NCBI GenBank assembly: GCA_039619475.1
Contig: CM077115.1
Location: forward strand, 140,070,172 to 140,134,171
Reading direction: 5' to 3'
Length of the DNA: 64,000 nucleotides
From: Icerya purchasi
Taxonomy: Eukaryota; Arthropoda; Insecta; Hemiptera; Monophlebidae
Shown here in pieces: positions 11,822 through 22,980 of the stretch; position 1 is the stretch's first letter; each line of letters begins with the position of its first letter. Made by a program: the position numbers and the translations under genes. The notes beneath the pieces were generated by a model, which worked only from the letters and a program-made list of their open reading frames with translations, was not told the origin of the DNA and searched no databases.

Positions 11822-13460
11822 GGTTTGTCTACAAGGACATTGACCCAAGAACAAAGGAAAAAAGACACAAGAGACTCAAATCTTTACACGATCAAAGATA
11901 GCCGACAAAAAAGAATCAAGAGCCTGGACAAGAGAAGGAGAAGGAAGGGAATGAAGTGGGAATACCAATTTTTAAAAGGGAAGAGTAGAAAGAAGCTTGA
12001 TCGATTACAAGAGATGAACAGCCGAACATTATGTGATCGGGATAACAAATAAATTGGATGTTGGAGACGTGCAATGGACAATGAGGGAAGACGGCACAAG
12101 AGAGTAACGGAAAAGCGAGGAAGGAAGCAAACTGTGCCCAAAGCGCAGGCGGCAGATCGCAGAGATGTTGGAGCGACGCATGGAAGGAAAGTCAAGAAAC
12201 CAGAGGAAATGAGGAAGGGAAGGCTGAATAGACAAGAAAAAGGAATCCGGGTTGAAGAAAGAGGAGACGTAAGAGTCAACCCATAGTTTGGAATGAGCAG
12301 CTGCAGACAGAAGAATAATATTGGAAGAAGAGAAAACAGGAAGAAACCTACCGGATGAGGAAGATAACCGAGCGAATGAGTCAACTAACTTATTATCCTC
12401 AATTCCGGCATGAGCCGGTATCCAAAAAAAATCCGTTTTGATTAAGTAAGAAAGGAAAAGATATGAATCAAGCAGCGAATAAGAAGAATAACATAATCGG
12501 TTGAGTGAGGAGGGAGAGGAGATGCGATAGTCTGCAGCACGCTTTGAGTATCCCACAGGATAAGGATATTGCGAGAGACAGGAGAGAATCTGATAAAAAG
12601 AAGTGCATGCAGAATAGCGGAGGATTCCGCATAGAAGATAGAGTAAAAGGAGGGAAGTTTAAAGGACTCGACATAATTTAGAGAAGAACAGAAAAAGGCT
12701 GCACCAACACCATTGGGTCCCTTGGAGTGAAAATCAAAAAATGATTAGGGAAAAAAGAGTTTAGATTATGTAAAAATTCCGATCTAACAACATTATGAAT
12801 GACAGGTTTAGGAGGAATCGGGGAATAAAAGCAGTTAATGGGATGAAAAAAAGAGGAAAAATTTAAGGAGAAATATGGGAGTTCATCATGAATGTAGATA
12901 TACGGAGAAAACTGAACATGACGAGCAGCGATAAGAGATAGAATGGGAGTTTTGTCGACAGAAAAACACCAGCTACGTAAGATGGAAGAATAAGAAGAAA
13001 TAAGAGGAGAAGAGGAAATCGGCAACCGTTTGATACGATAACTCAAGAAGGAACGTCGAAGAAAAAGAGGAAGAATGTGAGATTTCACGTGCAGAGCTGG
13101 GATAGGAGCAGACTTTCGGGCTCCAAGGCACAGGCGGAAGCATGCATTTTGAACCGGATCGAGCTTAGACAGAAGGGATCTAGAAGAATTTTCGTAAATA
13201 TAGGAACAGTAATCAAGAATAGAGCGGATAAAAGATTTGTAAAACATATGCAGGATTACAGGATCACACGACCCCAATCAGTATGAGAAAGGAATTTAAT
13301 GAGGTTGAGCCTTTTGCAGGCGGACACGAATAGATGGTTGATATGGTCATGGAATGAAAGTCGACTATCCAGGAAAACACCCAAATAATGAAAGGAGGAA
13401 CAAAGAGGAATTAGGTCATTATTTAAAACGAGGTCGATTAAGGAAGGAATCAATGGTGAA
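11792..13460 (-). pseudogene. LINE-A copy 2: RT thumb, RNase H, zinc tail and poly(A)
   Basis: About thirty T at 11792-11821 on the plus strand are the poly(A) tail of this minus-strand element. From 13453 downwards it encodes FHYLGVFLDSRLSFHDHINH (RT C-terminal block), a thumb/connector frame of about 199 codons at 12678-13277 (DYCSYIYENSS, KLDPVQNACFRLCLGARKSA), RNase H pieces with ESSAI, WDTQSVL and FFWIPAHAGIEDNKLVDSFA (12400-12640), and a tail RRSNISAICRLRFGHSLL with a following cysteine/histidine region near 12030. It is frameshifted and lacks the RT catalytic core and endonuclease, so it is 5' truncated at about 13460. The plus-strand frames inside it are shadows. Confidence 0.8.
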
Positions 13461-13474
13461 AAGTTGTGTAATAT

Positions 13475-14588
13475 TGCGTTCGAATTTTATTTCGGCTTCT
13501 TCTGGTAAACTTACGAGTTTAATTTATCTCTTACGTTATCACTATCGTTTTACTTCATAACTCCGCGCGTCACTATCAGTGTGCAGCGGACTCCCCCGCC
13601 GAACCGGAAACAATTAATGATGCCCGGCGAAGCGAGAGATCATCTACCGATGGAATATACGAGCGGTGGCAGCGGAACTAATAGACCACCGGATCCGGAT
13701 ATAACAGGTATATCGAAGCAAGCAGAGGTGAGCACAATTCAAATTAATACTGCCACTAACGTAGAACGACAATCTGAACGAGACAATAACTTAGCTGATA
13801 AGCCAAGCAACACACACTGCTATTATCGCGCTGATATTCATCTTGGCCCCTTTGTTGTAATAATACAATCTGTTGAAAAGAACACATCGGTAATCTACAT
13901 CCATTCTCGATTTGTAAAATGTTTTCCAGTGTTCCTGTCTTAATTTTTTTTCAACGTAATGGACTAAACAAAATAAAAGCTACTTTTAACAACGCAAAAG
14001 ACGCCAATAATTTAATCTCGCAAATAAATAATAGGGAAAACCTAAAGGCCTTTTCTCCGAATACTATATTATACAGCTACGGAATAATTCGACATGTACC
14101 GAATGATATATCTGATGAAGAAATTATGGCCGAAATTGAAAGTGGCATCGAAGTCGCTGGCATCAGACGGATTCAGCGCCGTGAGAAAAATGAGTTAGTA
14201 CCTACTACAACTGTGGAAATAAAGTTCATCGGTAAAACACGAGCAAAATACATCAGTATTTACAAATTACGCTTTCCGGTAGACATTAGTTATCGCCCGC
14301 CGAGGCTATGTCTAAACTGTTGTAGATATGGACATATAGCCGCTCAATGCCGTTCCAAACCGAGATGTCATTTGTGTTATCAGGATCGTGTCCATATTAT
14401 ATTCGCAAATTAAATATTGAAAAAATCAAGGCTACAGAAAATGTATCAACCTCAGAAGCCGCACAAATAATAAACTCAAAAACAGTCAACAGTGCTTTTA
14501 CATATGCTGATGTTGCAAATTCAAAAATGCCGGCCACTAGCACACCAAGACGATACATTCGAAAACCAAACACCGTCGTAGTTGGTTA
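13475..14588 (+). pseudogene. LINE ORF1 (gag-like, CCHC zinc knuckles), decayed
   Basis: After a leader at 13475-13610 that shares the CCGCCGA(A)CCGGAAA region with the leader at 9950, the frames 13581-13943 and 13919-14413 are joined by a frameshift into one gag-like protein. It contains YGIIRHVPNDISDEEIM and IRRIQRREKNELVPT in the RNA-binding-like middle. A double knuckle CLNCCRYGHIAAQC with CHLC follows at about 14310-14380. A second frameshift leads to ENVSTSEAAQIINSKTVNSA and TYADVANSK up to 14588. ORF1 proteins of I/Jockey-group LINEs bind the element RNA. No endonuclease or RT follows, so this is a second ORF1 fragment without ORF2. Confidence 0.7.
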
Positions 14589-14638
14589 AGCAGTGGTTTT
14601 TCGTTCGGGTAAAATCGGGTTCGAATCTCTCTGTCGCA
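14574..14638 (+). repeat. tRNA-like sequence (SINE head or tRNA pseudogene)
   Basis: TAGTTGGTTAAGCAG resembles a tRNA D-arm/A box, and GGTTCGAATCT at 14618-14628 matches a B box and T-loop. The spacing between them is short but tRNA-like. A convincing acceptor stem is not visible, so I do not call a functional tRNA. Confidence 0.4.
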
Positions 14639-14639
14639 C

Positions 14640-16175
14640 ACTGGAACTTCTAAAAAATACTTCACTTGCACCGGGTTTAAAAAAAGATAAATTGACAAGA
14701 AACGAAAAGATAAAGTCTCATACACGAGCTCATCACGGAGGTCATAAGCAAAATAAAAATGGTGATCCACATTAATCTGTAGTCTGCGATCGTGTAAATT
14801 TACAAAAAAACCTTAACAGTTCGTTCTATTCCGCTCTTTTTTTTTTTTTCATTTATTTTCTCCATAAGTTTGAACGTAACAAACGCAGAACATTTTTGTT
14901 TGAATTATTTAAAAAATGTCGGATTTAAAGAATTTTCAAGGAATTTAAATAATATTACCTCTTTTCTAGGCCAGACCGTTCCCATATTATATAAAACAAA
15001 ACAACAACAAACTAATAGAAAATAGAAAAAATTCTTAATTATAGCACAATTCACAAATTTATAGTACTTGTGATTAATTTCACGGCGAAAAAAGTTTAAA
15101 ATTCTTGTTTTTATAACACGTCAGCGTTTTACGTAGATATTTTTTTTTTATTTGGAATTTTTATTTACTATAATAAACATGTTATTTAGCGTAACGATAC
15201 AAACATCTGTCGTTCGGAATGATAAAAATAATCGACGATCACGCTCGAAAAATCCGGCCATATAAAATATTAACGAAAGAAGAGAAGTAAAAAACGTCAG
15301 GCGTTAAAACTGCAAATTAAGCAAATGCACCTATAGTTGTAAATAACGATTGAAAATATGATTTTCTTTTAATAGACGTTCGTCGATAATAGATCAAAAC
15401 ATGTAATAACAAATACTATACTGACTATAGTCGGACATCACGCAGAAACGTATAGCTTTGTATAGGTAAATATTATTGATGAAAAATAAGGATATAGCAT
15501 GGATAAGACAGGAAAAATCCTACGTGGAATTTAAGCCTTTTCGTAATCGTTTGTATTTGCGAACGATCAAACGAGATATAATATTCGCCTGGCGTAGTAG
15601 TCTTCAAGGTAAAAAGAAGACAAAACAGATCGTCTATTAATCCTGTTCTCTGTATTATACGTTAGTTTCATTGGACGATAGGTTTTCATTGGGTGCAGTG
15701 ATCTATTAAGAGCAATAACAATTTTTAACCGCGAAACCAAGGTTTTATTAATGGCGGAAATCTGTTTTACGGAAGTTTAATGGGAATTGTGGCAAGAGTT
15801 CATGAACATTTCTAATTGGATTTCTTTTTACCGTACGTTTTCCGTAGATTTTGCCAACCGGAAATCTTTATATACTAGTTAGGAGAAGAAAGAGTGTGTC
15901 TGTTATATCTTAATACGATATCAAATGTGATTTTTAATAAAAAGCATTATAGCAAAAATGACTGGAAGAAAAAGAATGTAAGAAGTACTGTAGAGAGGAG
16001 CAGGAAGTGTCTCAGTAAATTATGGTACACAAAATGGAGCGTTCAAGACAAGGGAGATTAATAAACACACGACAATCGTTTCAAATCACAGCGTCATTTC
16101 AAGGAAAAGGACAATAAAGCGGGAAACGGGAGGAAGCCGGTAAGGAATGATCAAAACGCACTCGAATAATGGAGA
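14640..16175. other. No gene seen
   Basis: AT-rich DNA with poly(T) at 14838-14850. No frame longer than about 60 codons and no element motif was found on either strand. Confidence 0.5.
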
Positions 16176-17225
16176 CAGTTTTCAAAATACAAATGTTAAT
16201 AATAGTTTACTGTTCTCCAAAAGAAGAAATGGATAGCAAAATAAAATAGCAAAAAGAAAAAATAATAATTTTAGGCGATTTTATTATAGAATCCACGTTG
16301 CATGCGAAATAACCTCGAAGAGGAAGTTACAATTATTAATTACCTGTTAAATATAAATACAACAATAAAAACCTTAATATTGACTAATCTGGCGTCCATT
16401 GGAAATAGGAAAATAATAAAAAGTATAAATAACCTAAAAGTAAAAGAAAGTACATCATCGCAACATTTAAACAATTTAATTCGAAATCGAATGTCCAAAT
16501 GGCGAATAACTTGCAAAAAGGTAAAATTATAAATTCTCAAACGTTCCAGAATGGAGTGAAGAAAATAGACGAATACAAGGTAATAAAAAAGTGTCAGATC
16601 TCGACGAAACAAATACGAATGTAATGAACTTATTTTGTAAAATCTATAAAATAAAAAATACAAGCTCAGAAATAAAGAAATTAATTTGGAAAATATCTGA
16701 TGCCATATAAAACACTATGAAATTATAAAATGATCAAAAAATTAAGTAGACCAAGATATATGAGGAAGCATATTAAGTAAAAATAATCTTAACACAAGTA
16801 TAATAACAGAAATAATAATCAAATTAAGGAAATTTTTAAGAAGGAAAAAGAACAAGAAGGAGGCATAGAAATAAGTTTGTGTGGAAAATTCGTACTGTTT
16901 TCGATTAAACTGTACAAAATAATTATTGAAAAAGCTTAATTTTCCTCCTTCACCGAATAGCAAAAACGAAAAATGAAAAAATAATAGACGAAAAGGAAAA
17001 ATGAATGATCAATTTGGAAACTTACCAAAAATAAAAACTAATGAATAAATAATAAGCACAGTTGTAACAGACAGATAATAACAAAATAATCATATTAATA
17101 AGCTTTGATACAGGTAAAGCTTCTAATGGATTTTGAATTGTTTTGCTGAAAGTAAAATCCAAACAGGCTTCATAATTGTAATTAAAAGATGATTTTTAAT
17201 TAACAGAGTAATAAGATTTTACAGT
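16176..17225 (+). pseudogene. LINE remnant: endonuclease end and start of reverse transcriptase
   Basis: The plus strand reads VYCSPKEE and IIILGDFIIES at about 16210-16290, the GDFN-type catalytic block of an APE endonuclease. NNLKVKESTSSQHLNNLI at 16430-16480 follows where the terminal S-D-H block of the endonuclease is expected. Much further on, ILISFDTGKASNGFWIVLL at about 17093-17150 resembles the first catalytic RT motif (FDIxKAFD). The frame is broken many times and the RT is cut off by the repeat starting at 17225. It most resembles the R1-clade ORF2 at 44414 (SFDISGAFD). Confidence 0.5.
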
Positions 17226-17640
17226 AAAACTAAACTATATTTCGCGCCTTTTTTTTTGGGCTCAAAAGGGGAGGGTTAAATAATTTTTTATCCGTAATTT
17301 CTTAATTTTATGAAAAAGCTTCTGCGTTTTGTTTTATATTTTTTGGATTTAATTTTTAAAGCGTTACCTAGTGGGGTGAGTTATGAATTTTTTAAGGGGG
17401 ATTTTTGAAGTCGTTTTAAATTCCATGTTATATATTCTTGACGGCTTTTTTGCGTTTTTCCCGCCTAATGTAATCCGTTATCTTATAGTTATAGAATGCC
17501 TTCAAGAGAGAATTTTAATTGAAATTTATCATCCAATTTTGAAATTTACAAGTCGATTTCACGACTTATTTATTCGATATTTTTGTCGTTTTTAAACCAT
17601 CTTATTAGAATATTCCGTACATTATATCTGTAGGGAATGC
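17225..17640 (+). repeat. Interspersed repeat Rep-Q, copy 1
   Basis: This segment recurs twice in the window. Its last ~150 bases (TACAAGTCGATTTCACGA, TATTCCGTACATTATATCTG) match the reverse complement of 30100-30250. Its first ~200 bases (GGGAGGGTTAA, GAGTTATGAATTT, GTCGTTTTAAA) match 36030-36190 directly. It ends at a poly(A) run at 17641-17655. The frame at 17383-17595 is not conserved in the other copies, so I treat the whole as non-coding. Confidence 0.7.
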
Positions 17641-17921
17641 TAAAAAAAAAAAAAAAGAAGTCCCTGGAGCAAGTGAAACCATCGCCCGCAGCCATTTTTA
17701 GAATCATCAGTAAAGATTAAATAGTGGGAAGAGAATGAGAAGAGTTCGTCATATTACAGACTAAATTTCGGATAATATTATGTAGGCAAAAAACTCTGCA
17801 TAATGCGAAAGAGGAAAAAAGGATTAACTGGAAAGTAAAAATTCTTGATATTATAGAAAAAATAAAGAAATTTATTATACGAGAAGATCCTTTTCTGCTC
17901 ATAATATTGTTCTTTCTTTAA

Positions 17922-19850
17922 CACTAAACTTACCGACATTTCTGTATACCTATTCCTACCAGATCGGTCAAATGACCGGTTTCACGAAAATATATGTATC
18001 TTAATATAGAAAGGGATTTTAGTTAATTAAACAAAGTGAAGAGTACAGTAAACAAAATATTTTTCATATTTAGAAAAGTTTTATTTAAATTTATGCCTTT
18101 TGAGCACATTTTCTACATATACATTTTACAATTTACGCAAATTTTATTAGTCTTATTGTCTTTATAATATTTTATTTGACAAGTTTTCCGTTCAGATGAA
18201 TTTATAGTTGTAGGGGTTTTTGTTATTTTTCCCGATGAACATTCCTTGCTTGGCCGTCTCTCCTTCTGATATTCGGCCCCATCTGCCAATTGAAATAAAA
18301 ATGCTTGCCTTTCGATATTTCTCCACCAGTCGCGTTTCCTTGTATAAAATCCAAGCATTTATTCCGACTAAATTCAAAGTATTGAAAAATATCTCTAAGG
18401 GGTTATCTTTGGTATTTAGATTTTACACAATATTTTCTGGCCATTTGAACGGTTACATCCACACCGAATTTCGTGCTATTGTAAAATTTCTGCGAATAGT
18501 TCCGACAAGCGTAGTTTTTTTTACTCGAAGTTTTCTTGAGTAATATTTCACCCATGGCCAGTATATGCTTTTGCTAATTTCAAAGCTACAAAATCCCCAA
18601 GTGGCACCCATGATTCTCTTCCCTTCTCTGTTTACTATATACTTACTATTTACATATCAGAAGCCATGCAGAATTTTATGCCAAATTTGTCTGGTTTATT
18701 GGGCATATATCGAGTAAATCTGCAATGTGCTTTTGTTGGAAATAATTATTCATCTATAGAGATAGAAGCTCTTTTGGTTTGTAACAGTTTTGACTGTTTT
18801 CGATAAATCTGTATCAAACTTCAGACATCAAAGCGAACTTATCATTTTGTAAACGTTTGCTTCCTCAATTTCTGTTGTCAAACCGAATAAACCTCATGAC
18901 TTCGGTAAACTCATTTCGACTCGTAGTTGTCGAGAAAAATTACGGATCCCATTTCTGATTCCATAAATAAGATAAATCGATATTTTTAGCCTCGTATGAA
19001 TCGCGTGCATATAAAAGTCCAATAAATGTACGTAAAATTTTGCAGCAGATAAATTCCATTTCGTTTCCAGCACTCGAAATGCTTCTAATTCCGTTTACAT
19101 ATTCTTATATGTTCAATCATGTTATGATCAATAATCCAGGAAAATGCCGAGTCAACTTTGCCCTTCATAGTACTTTGTTTAGCGTATCCTGTCGGCCCTG
19201 TCATTTCCTTGAAAATATTATACATACATATATATTGGTGCTCTTCCGCGGTTAGACTCTTCTCTTATTTTTTGCCAAACAGTTCCGTCCGTACCAGTTT
19301 CAATCTCTTCCCCATTTTCATTTTTGAAATTGTTTATAGTTCACTTTCTTTTTTGTCCTCTTGGTACATCCAAAACATCCTCTTCGTCACTACCGCTATC
19401 AAATAAGTTCTCCGCTGTATCATCATCAATATCGGAAACTTACTGGCCATCTTCCGAACAATCCTCGTCAATACTTTTTATTTTGTCTAATAAACTGATA
19501 TTTTTCGAATGTCTTGACATTTTTGGAGATTAATATACAAATGATGAAGTAAAAATGAAAAAAAAAAACAACATAAATCAAACGGGGCATAAATAAGAAA
19601 TCAAATGTAAATCATGCCGTAAAATATTGTTATATTCACCTTATTCCTCAACTGGTCAAATGACCGCTTATGGTAAACTATACGTATGAATTTTTTTCAA
19701 AAAGTGAGCAATAAAGAAATTCGTGAATATTGAAAAATGGGTTATATATATATATATATATTATAGAAAAAGTCAAAAAATTACATGGCGATACGACGAA
19801 AATCCTAAATTTCAAAAACAGTCATTTGACCGGGCTTGATAGGTTTAGTG
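17922..19850 (-). mobile_element. piggyBac-type transposon, complete ends, dead transposase
   Basis: Flanked by TTAA at 17918-17921 and 19851-19854, the obligatory piggyBac target. The outer ends are inverted: CACTAAACTTACC at the left and, read inward from the right, CACTAAACCTATC. Subterminal copies of GGTCAAATGACCG lie at 17965-17979 and 19653-19666, and a one-base variant at 19820-19836. Length 1,929 bp, slightly short for an autonomous piggyBac. Its single gene is on the minus strand and broken. Confidence 0.9.
18095..19520 (-). pseudogene. piggyBac transposase, degraded
   Basis: The start codon at 19520 opens MSRHSKNISLLDKIKS, followed by an acidic stretch DDDTAENLFDSGSDEED typical of piggyBac N-termini. 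The core shows SIDEQLFPTKAHC and RYMPNKPDKFGIKF at about 18690-18760, which belongs to the DDE catalytic region. NLVGINAWILYKE at 18340-18375 and KITKTPTTI, then NKICVNCKMYM at 18113-18230, form the C-terminal cysteine-rich domain. A stop within that domain truncates it, and several frameshifts and stops lie in between. The enzyme normally performs footprint-free cut-and-paste at TTAA. Confidence 0.88.
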
Positions 19851-19870
19851 TTAAATGTCTCATTCTAGAC

Positions 19871-21739
19871 CAGGGTTTCCCAAACTTTTTTTCGTTGACC
19901 CCCCCTCCCCCCCCCCGGAATTATAAATAACATTTTCATGCCCGCTTAATTTTTCAATTAAAAAAAACACGCATATTGGTTTAACGACACTTATTTATTT
20001 TAATTTTAAGTTGTAGAAAATAAACTTTAACCCAGTTTAAAATTTTTTTATCGAAATAATTTATTATAATTAAAGTACTAATGATATACTTGAGCTTGCA
20101 TTCTCTGCACCAGTTGGTTGATTCTAGGCTCAGTTTTTGCCAGAGCTATTGTCAGGTCGCTGTCAACGGAAAGCCGATTTCGCTGCCTAGTTTTAATTAA
20201 AGCCACATCCCAAAACAAGAGAGGCAACTGGAATCGTTTGATCCAAAATTTCTCCAATGTCAAGAGACGGAAGTCATCTTTCGTTGTCGAATCGGCCTTC
20301 ATTTCTAGAAATTCTTCCTTAACTTCTTCTGGTAATTATAAGACATCGACAACAAATGGGTTTCTCTGATCATGTGCCATATTGGTGACTCTGAATTAGT
20401 CCCGAAAGTATCGGTGAAATTCGTCATCCAGCGCTTGCAAATGAGATTGCGTTTCATCTTTTAAATCTTCGTGTCTAGTTTTTTATTTTTAATTGCTTCG
20501 AATAGTCGAGAAAAATATATTATTACATTTTCAGCAGATACCTTTTGATTCCAAAGTTAAAGCTTTGATATGAAGCCCTTTATATGATCATAGTTACTTA
20601 CTACAAAGTGCCGTTTCTACCGTAAAACTTTAAGTTCAGCTGATTCAAAGCATAAAACATATATCAGCCAAATAGGCCAACCTCCGTTGAAATTGTTCAT
20701 TGTTGAACATTTGCAAAAAATCTTTTTTTTCTTTGAACTCGAGAAAGAGGGTGGCCTCTTCTTTCAATTCATAAAGGCAAGCCAACATGTTGGCCTTAGA
20801 CAACCACCGTACTTCTATGTGAAATATAAGGGGACTCGGTGATCCACGATCTTCGCAAAGTAAACTAAATAATCGACTGTTCAAAGCGCTGCTCTTGATG
20901 TAGTTTACGATTTTTATAGCTAAGTCCAAAGTCTGGCGTAATTTCTGTGGCAATATTTTGGAATCCAAAGCTTGCCGATGAATAAAACAATTAATACACA
21001 CTATCGTGGGATTCTTTTCCTTGAGTTTTTGAGCTAAGCCTGATCGTACACCTATCATTGCGATCTGTACAAAGTCCAATGAGTTTATTCCAATCCAAAT
21101 TATTTTTTTCGATGAAATCAGATATCGAATTAAATATATCTTGTGCCTGCTGTCAAAGATTTGGATTACAAAATCTCTTCTTCAATGTGATCTCCACTGA
21201 CATAACGACCATAAACTATTAACTGTGCATAATTAACGATGTCGGTGGATTCATCGCAACTAATGGTAAAAAATGGCGATAATTTTAATTTGTTGATTAT
21301 TTGTGACTTTATGTCTGCTGCAATATCATCAATTCTATGCTTGACTACTTCATCTTTTGCTCAGATTCTTCCCATAAAATATCTGCCTGGCTTCTAGGAT
21401 ATATGGTTTGATTAATTCCTTACCGATAGTGTGAGGTTTCTTTTGCTTTGCTATCAAATAAGCTATTTCAAATGAAGCTTCGAGATTCTGTGATACACCG
21501 GTGTGATGATAATTTCCCGATTTATCCAATTTCATGCTTTGGTATTTTTTTCATAATTTTTAGATGCCTAAAAGGTCATTTTCGATGGCATGCCACATTA
21601 TTTATTGTACGCCCCTTGTCCGGTGTTTAATTTACGAGTTAGATTAATTTTTCTTTCGAAAATGCAAAAGTACTCCGCCCCCGTTAACATCTCTCTATTC
21701 TCCCTTAGGGGGGCGCGCCCGCCTGGTTGGGAATTCCTG
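19871..21739 (-). mobile_element. hAT transposon (ZBED5/SCAND3-like), ends and target duplication present
   Basis: The ends are inverted: CAGGGTTTCCCAAAC at the left and, read inward from the right, CAGGAATTCCCAACC. C-rich runs lie just inside the left end (19899-19917) and G-rich runs inside the right end. The 8-bp flanks are TTCTAGAC (19863-19870) and TTTTAGAC (21740-21747), seven of eight identical, which is the hAT signature. It sits only 16 bp from the piggyBac. The transposase is on the minus strand. Confidence 0.88.
20078..21535 (-). pseudogene. hAT transposase (ZBED5/SCAND3-like), degraded
   Basis: Read from 21535 down: ASFEIAYLIAKQKKPHTIGK, the segment before the catalytic core. An open stretch of 144 codons at 20645-21079 contains MIGVRSGLAQKLKE, NCFIHRQALDSKILP, IKSSALNSRLF and EVRWLSKANML, all hallmarks of the hAT catalytic and insertion domain. 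A final piece at 20078-20302 contains ALIKTRQRNRLSVDSDL and ALAKTEPRINQLV, the C-terminal dimerisation region. Frameshifts separate the pieces and the N-terminal zinc finger is not found, so it is inactive. Confidence 0.88.
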
Positions 21740-21747
21740 TTTTAGAC

Positions 21748-22079
21748 TATGACTCAACTCCTATTCTTCTTCATTTTCTAATTCTGTCTCCTTTTATCTC
21801 TCTATTCAGCCATTTCTTTAATTTCATCCATGGTTTTCTTGATACTTGCTCTCTCTTAAACACCCTACAATCTCTTCTATTTATCGAATTCGACCATAGT
21901 CTCCATCCCGCACCATTTTCACAGTTTTCATCTACTTCTGCCCTTTTTTTGTCCTTTTCATCTCCCTTCTAATTACTTTCTTTGTGACCTTGATATCAAC
22001 TGTTTTATTTGAATGGCCGGCCTTTCCTACACTGAGAGGATAAAAAAAAAAAAAAAAAAAAGGTGGAAATTGACAAAGC
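21748..22079. other. Pyrimidine-rich junction DNA
   Basis: A CT-rich stretch ends in 19 or so A residues at 22043-22061. The open frame at 21727-21972 crosses the hAT end and reflects composition only. It may be part of an unrecognised LINE-A tail. Confidence 0.3.
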
Positions 22080-22980
22080 TGAGTAATTGTATAACATAAG
22101 GCAGAAATTTTGCGAGGAACAAACTGCCAATGATATTTATTGGAAATATAGCGGGAAATAATTTTGAACTTGGAGACAACGAGCGCTTGATTATAAAACG
22201 ATAGCCAAGATAGGACGTGCGGCTAACAATGAATATTGACTTCCGATAAAACAGCGGAAATAGAGGAACTTTTCAGAACCCAAAAGGGGCAAAGAGGAAA
22301 GCGACAAATTTGGATTTGGTCGAGTTTGGATTGGAAAATAAATTGTAGAGGATTAAAAGAATAGACGGAAGGTCATCACTACATTTAAACGGCGAGAAAG
22401 GTCTTTTCAGGGTTTAAAACGTTTTAGAGAAGAATTGTAAAGATAGTTAATACGCTCGTGAAAGGAAAGACGACTGTGCTGAGAAGGACACCGAGATAGC
22501 TGACAGATTCAGTAATAGAGCGATTTTATGGTCATAGGGAGAAAACGATAAAAAATACTTCGACAATGAGAGGGTGAAGTAGATGTTTGAAATATCGTTC
22601 TTAAAAAATTAATTATTTAACTCCTAAATGGCGGTGATGAAATTATTGGAAGTTAAGTATGTAAAGAATATGGAGATAAGCTGTATCTCAGGAATATATG
22701 TTGAAAAATGTTGAGCTGAGGCAAGATTCCTGAGGGAGCCCGTGAAAAATGCATTTGTGAGTGGAAAGAATAAGAGCGGAAACAAATGTGGATCAGTTCT
22801 GGAAGAGGTTAAATGTGTAAGAGTGTTGAAGGTGCGAGCAATATTAATCAAAGAAATTTAGCCCTAATCAGGGAGCGGCAGTGAATTTTTTCACGATAAA
22901 GGATTTGAAAATATTTGAATTGATGCAGTCGGCTAGGCCAGGACTTATCGGGAGGGATTAAATTGCTGTGTTCGGGAGAC
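22080..22980 (-). pseudogene. LINE-A copy 3: reverse transcriptase remnant
   Basis: The reverse strand contains, from high to low, a damaged GSPQGSCLSPLLF-like block (read as GSLRNLASAQHFSTYI at about 22680-22740), SYLGVLL and RLSFHERINYLYNSSLKRF at about 22420-22480, and connector sequence down to about 22100. These match LINE-A copy 2 (YLGVFLDSRLSFHDHINHLF). No intact domain remains. Its 5' limit is unclear and may reach 23500. Confidence 0.55.

Noticed and set aside
11789..12286. Plus-strand basic frames within LINE-A copy 2
   Set aside because: They are shadows opposite the better-supported minus-strand RNase H/zinc-tail coding, and the first begins in the poly(T) tail.
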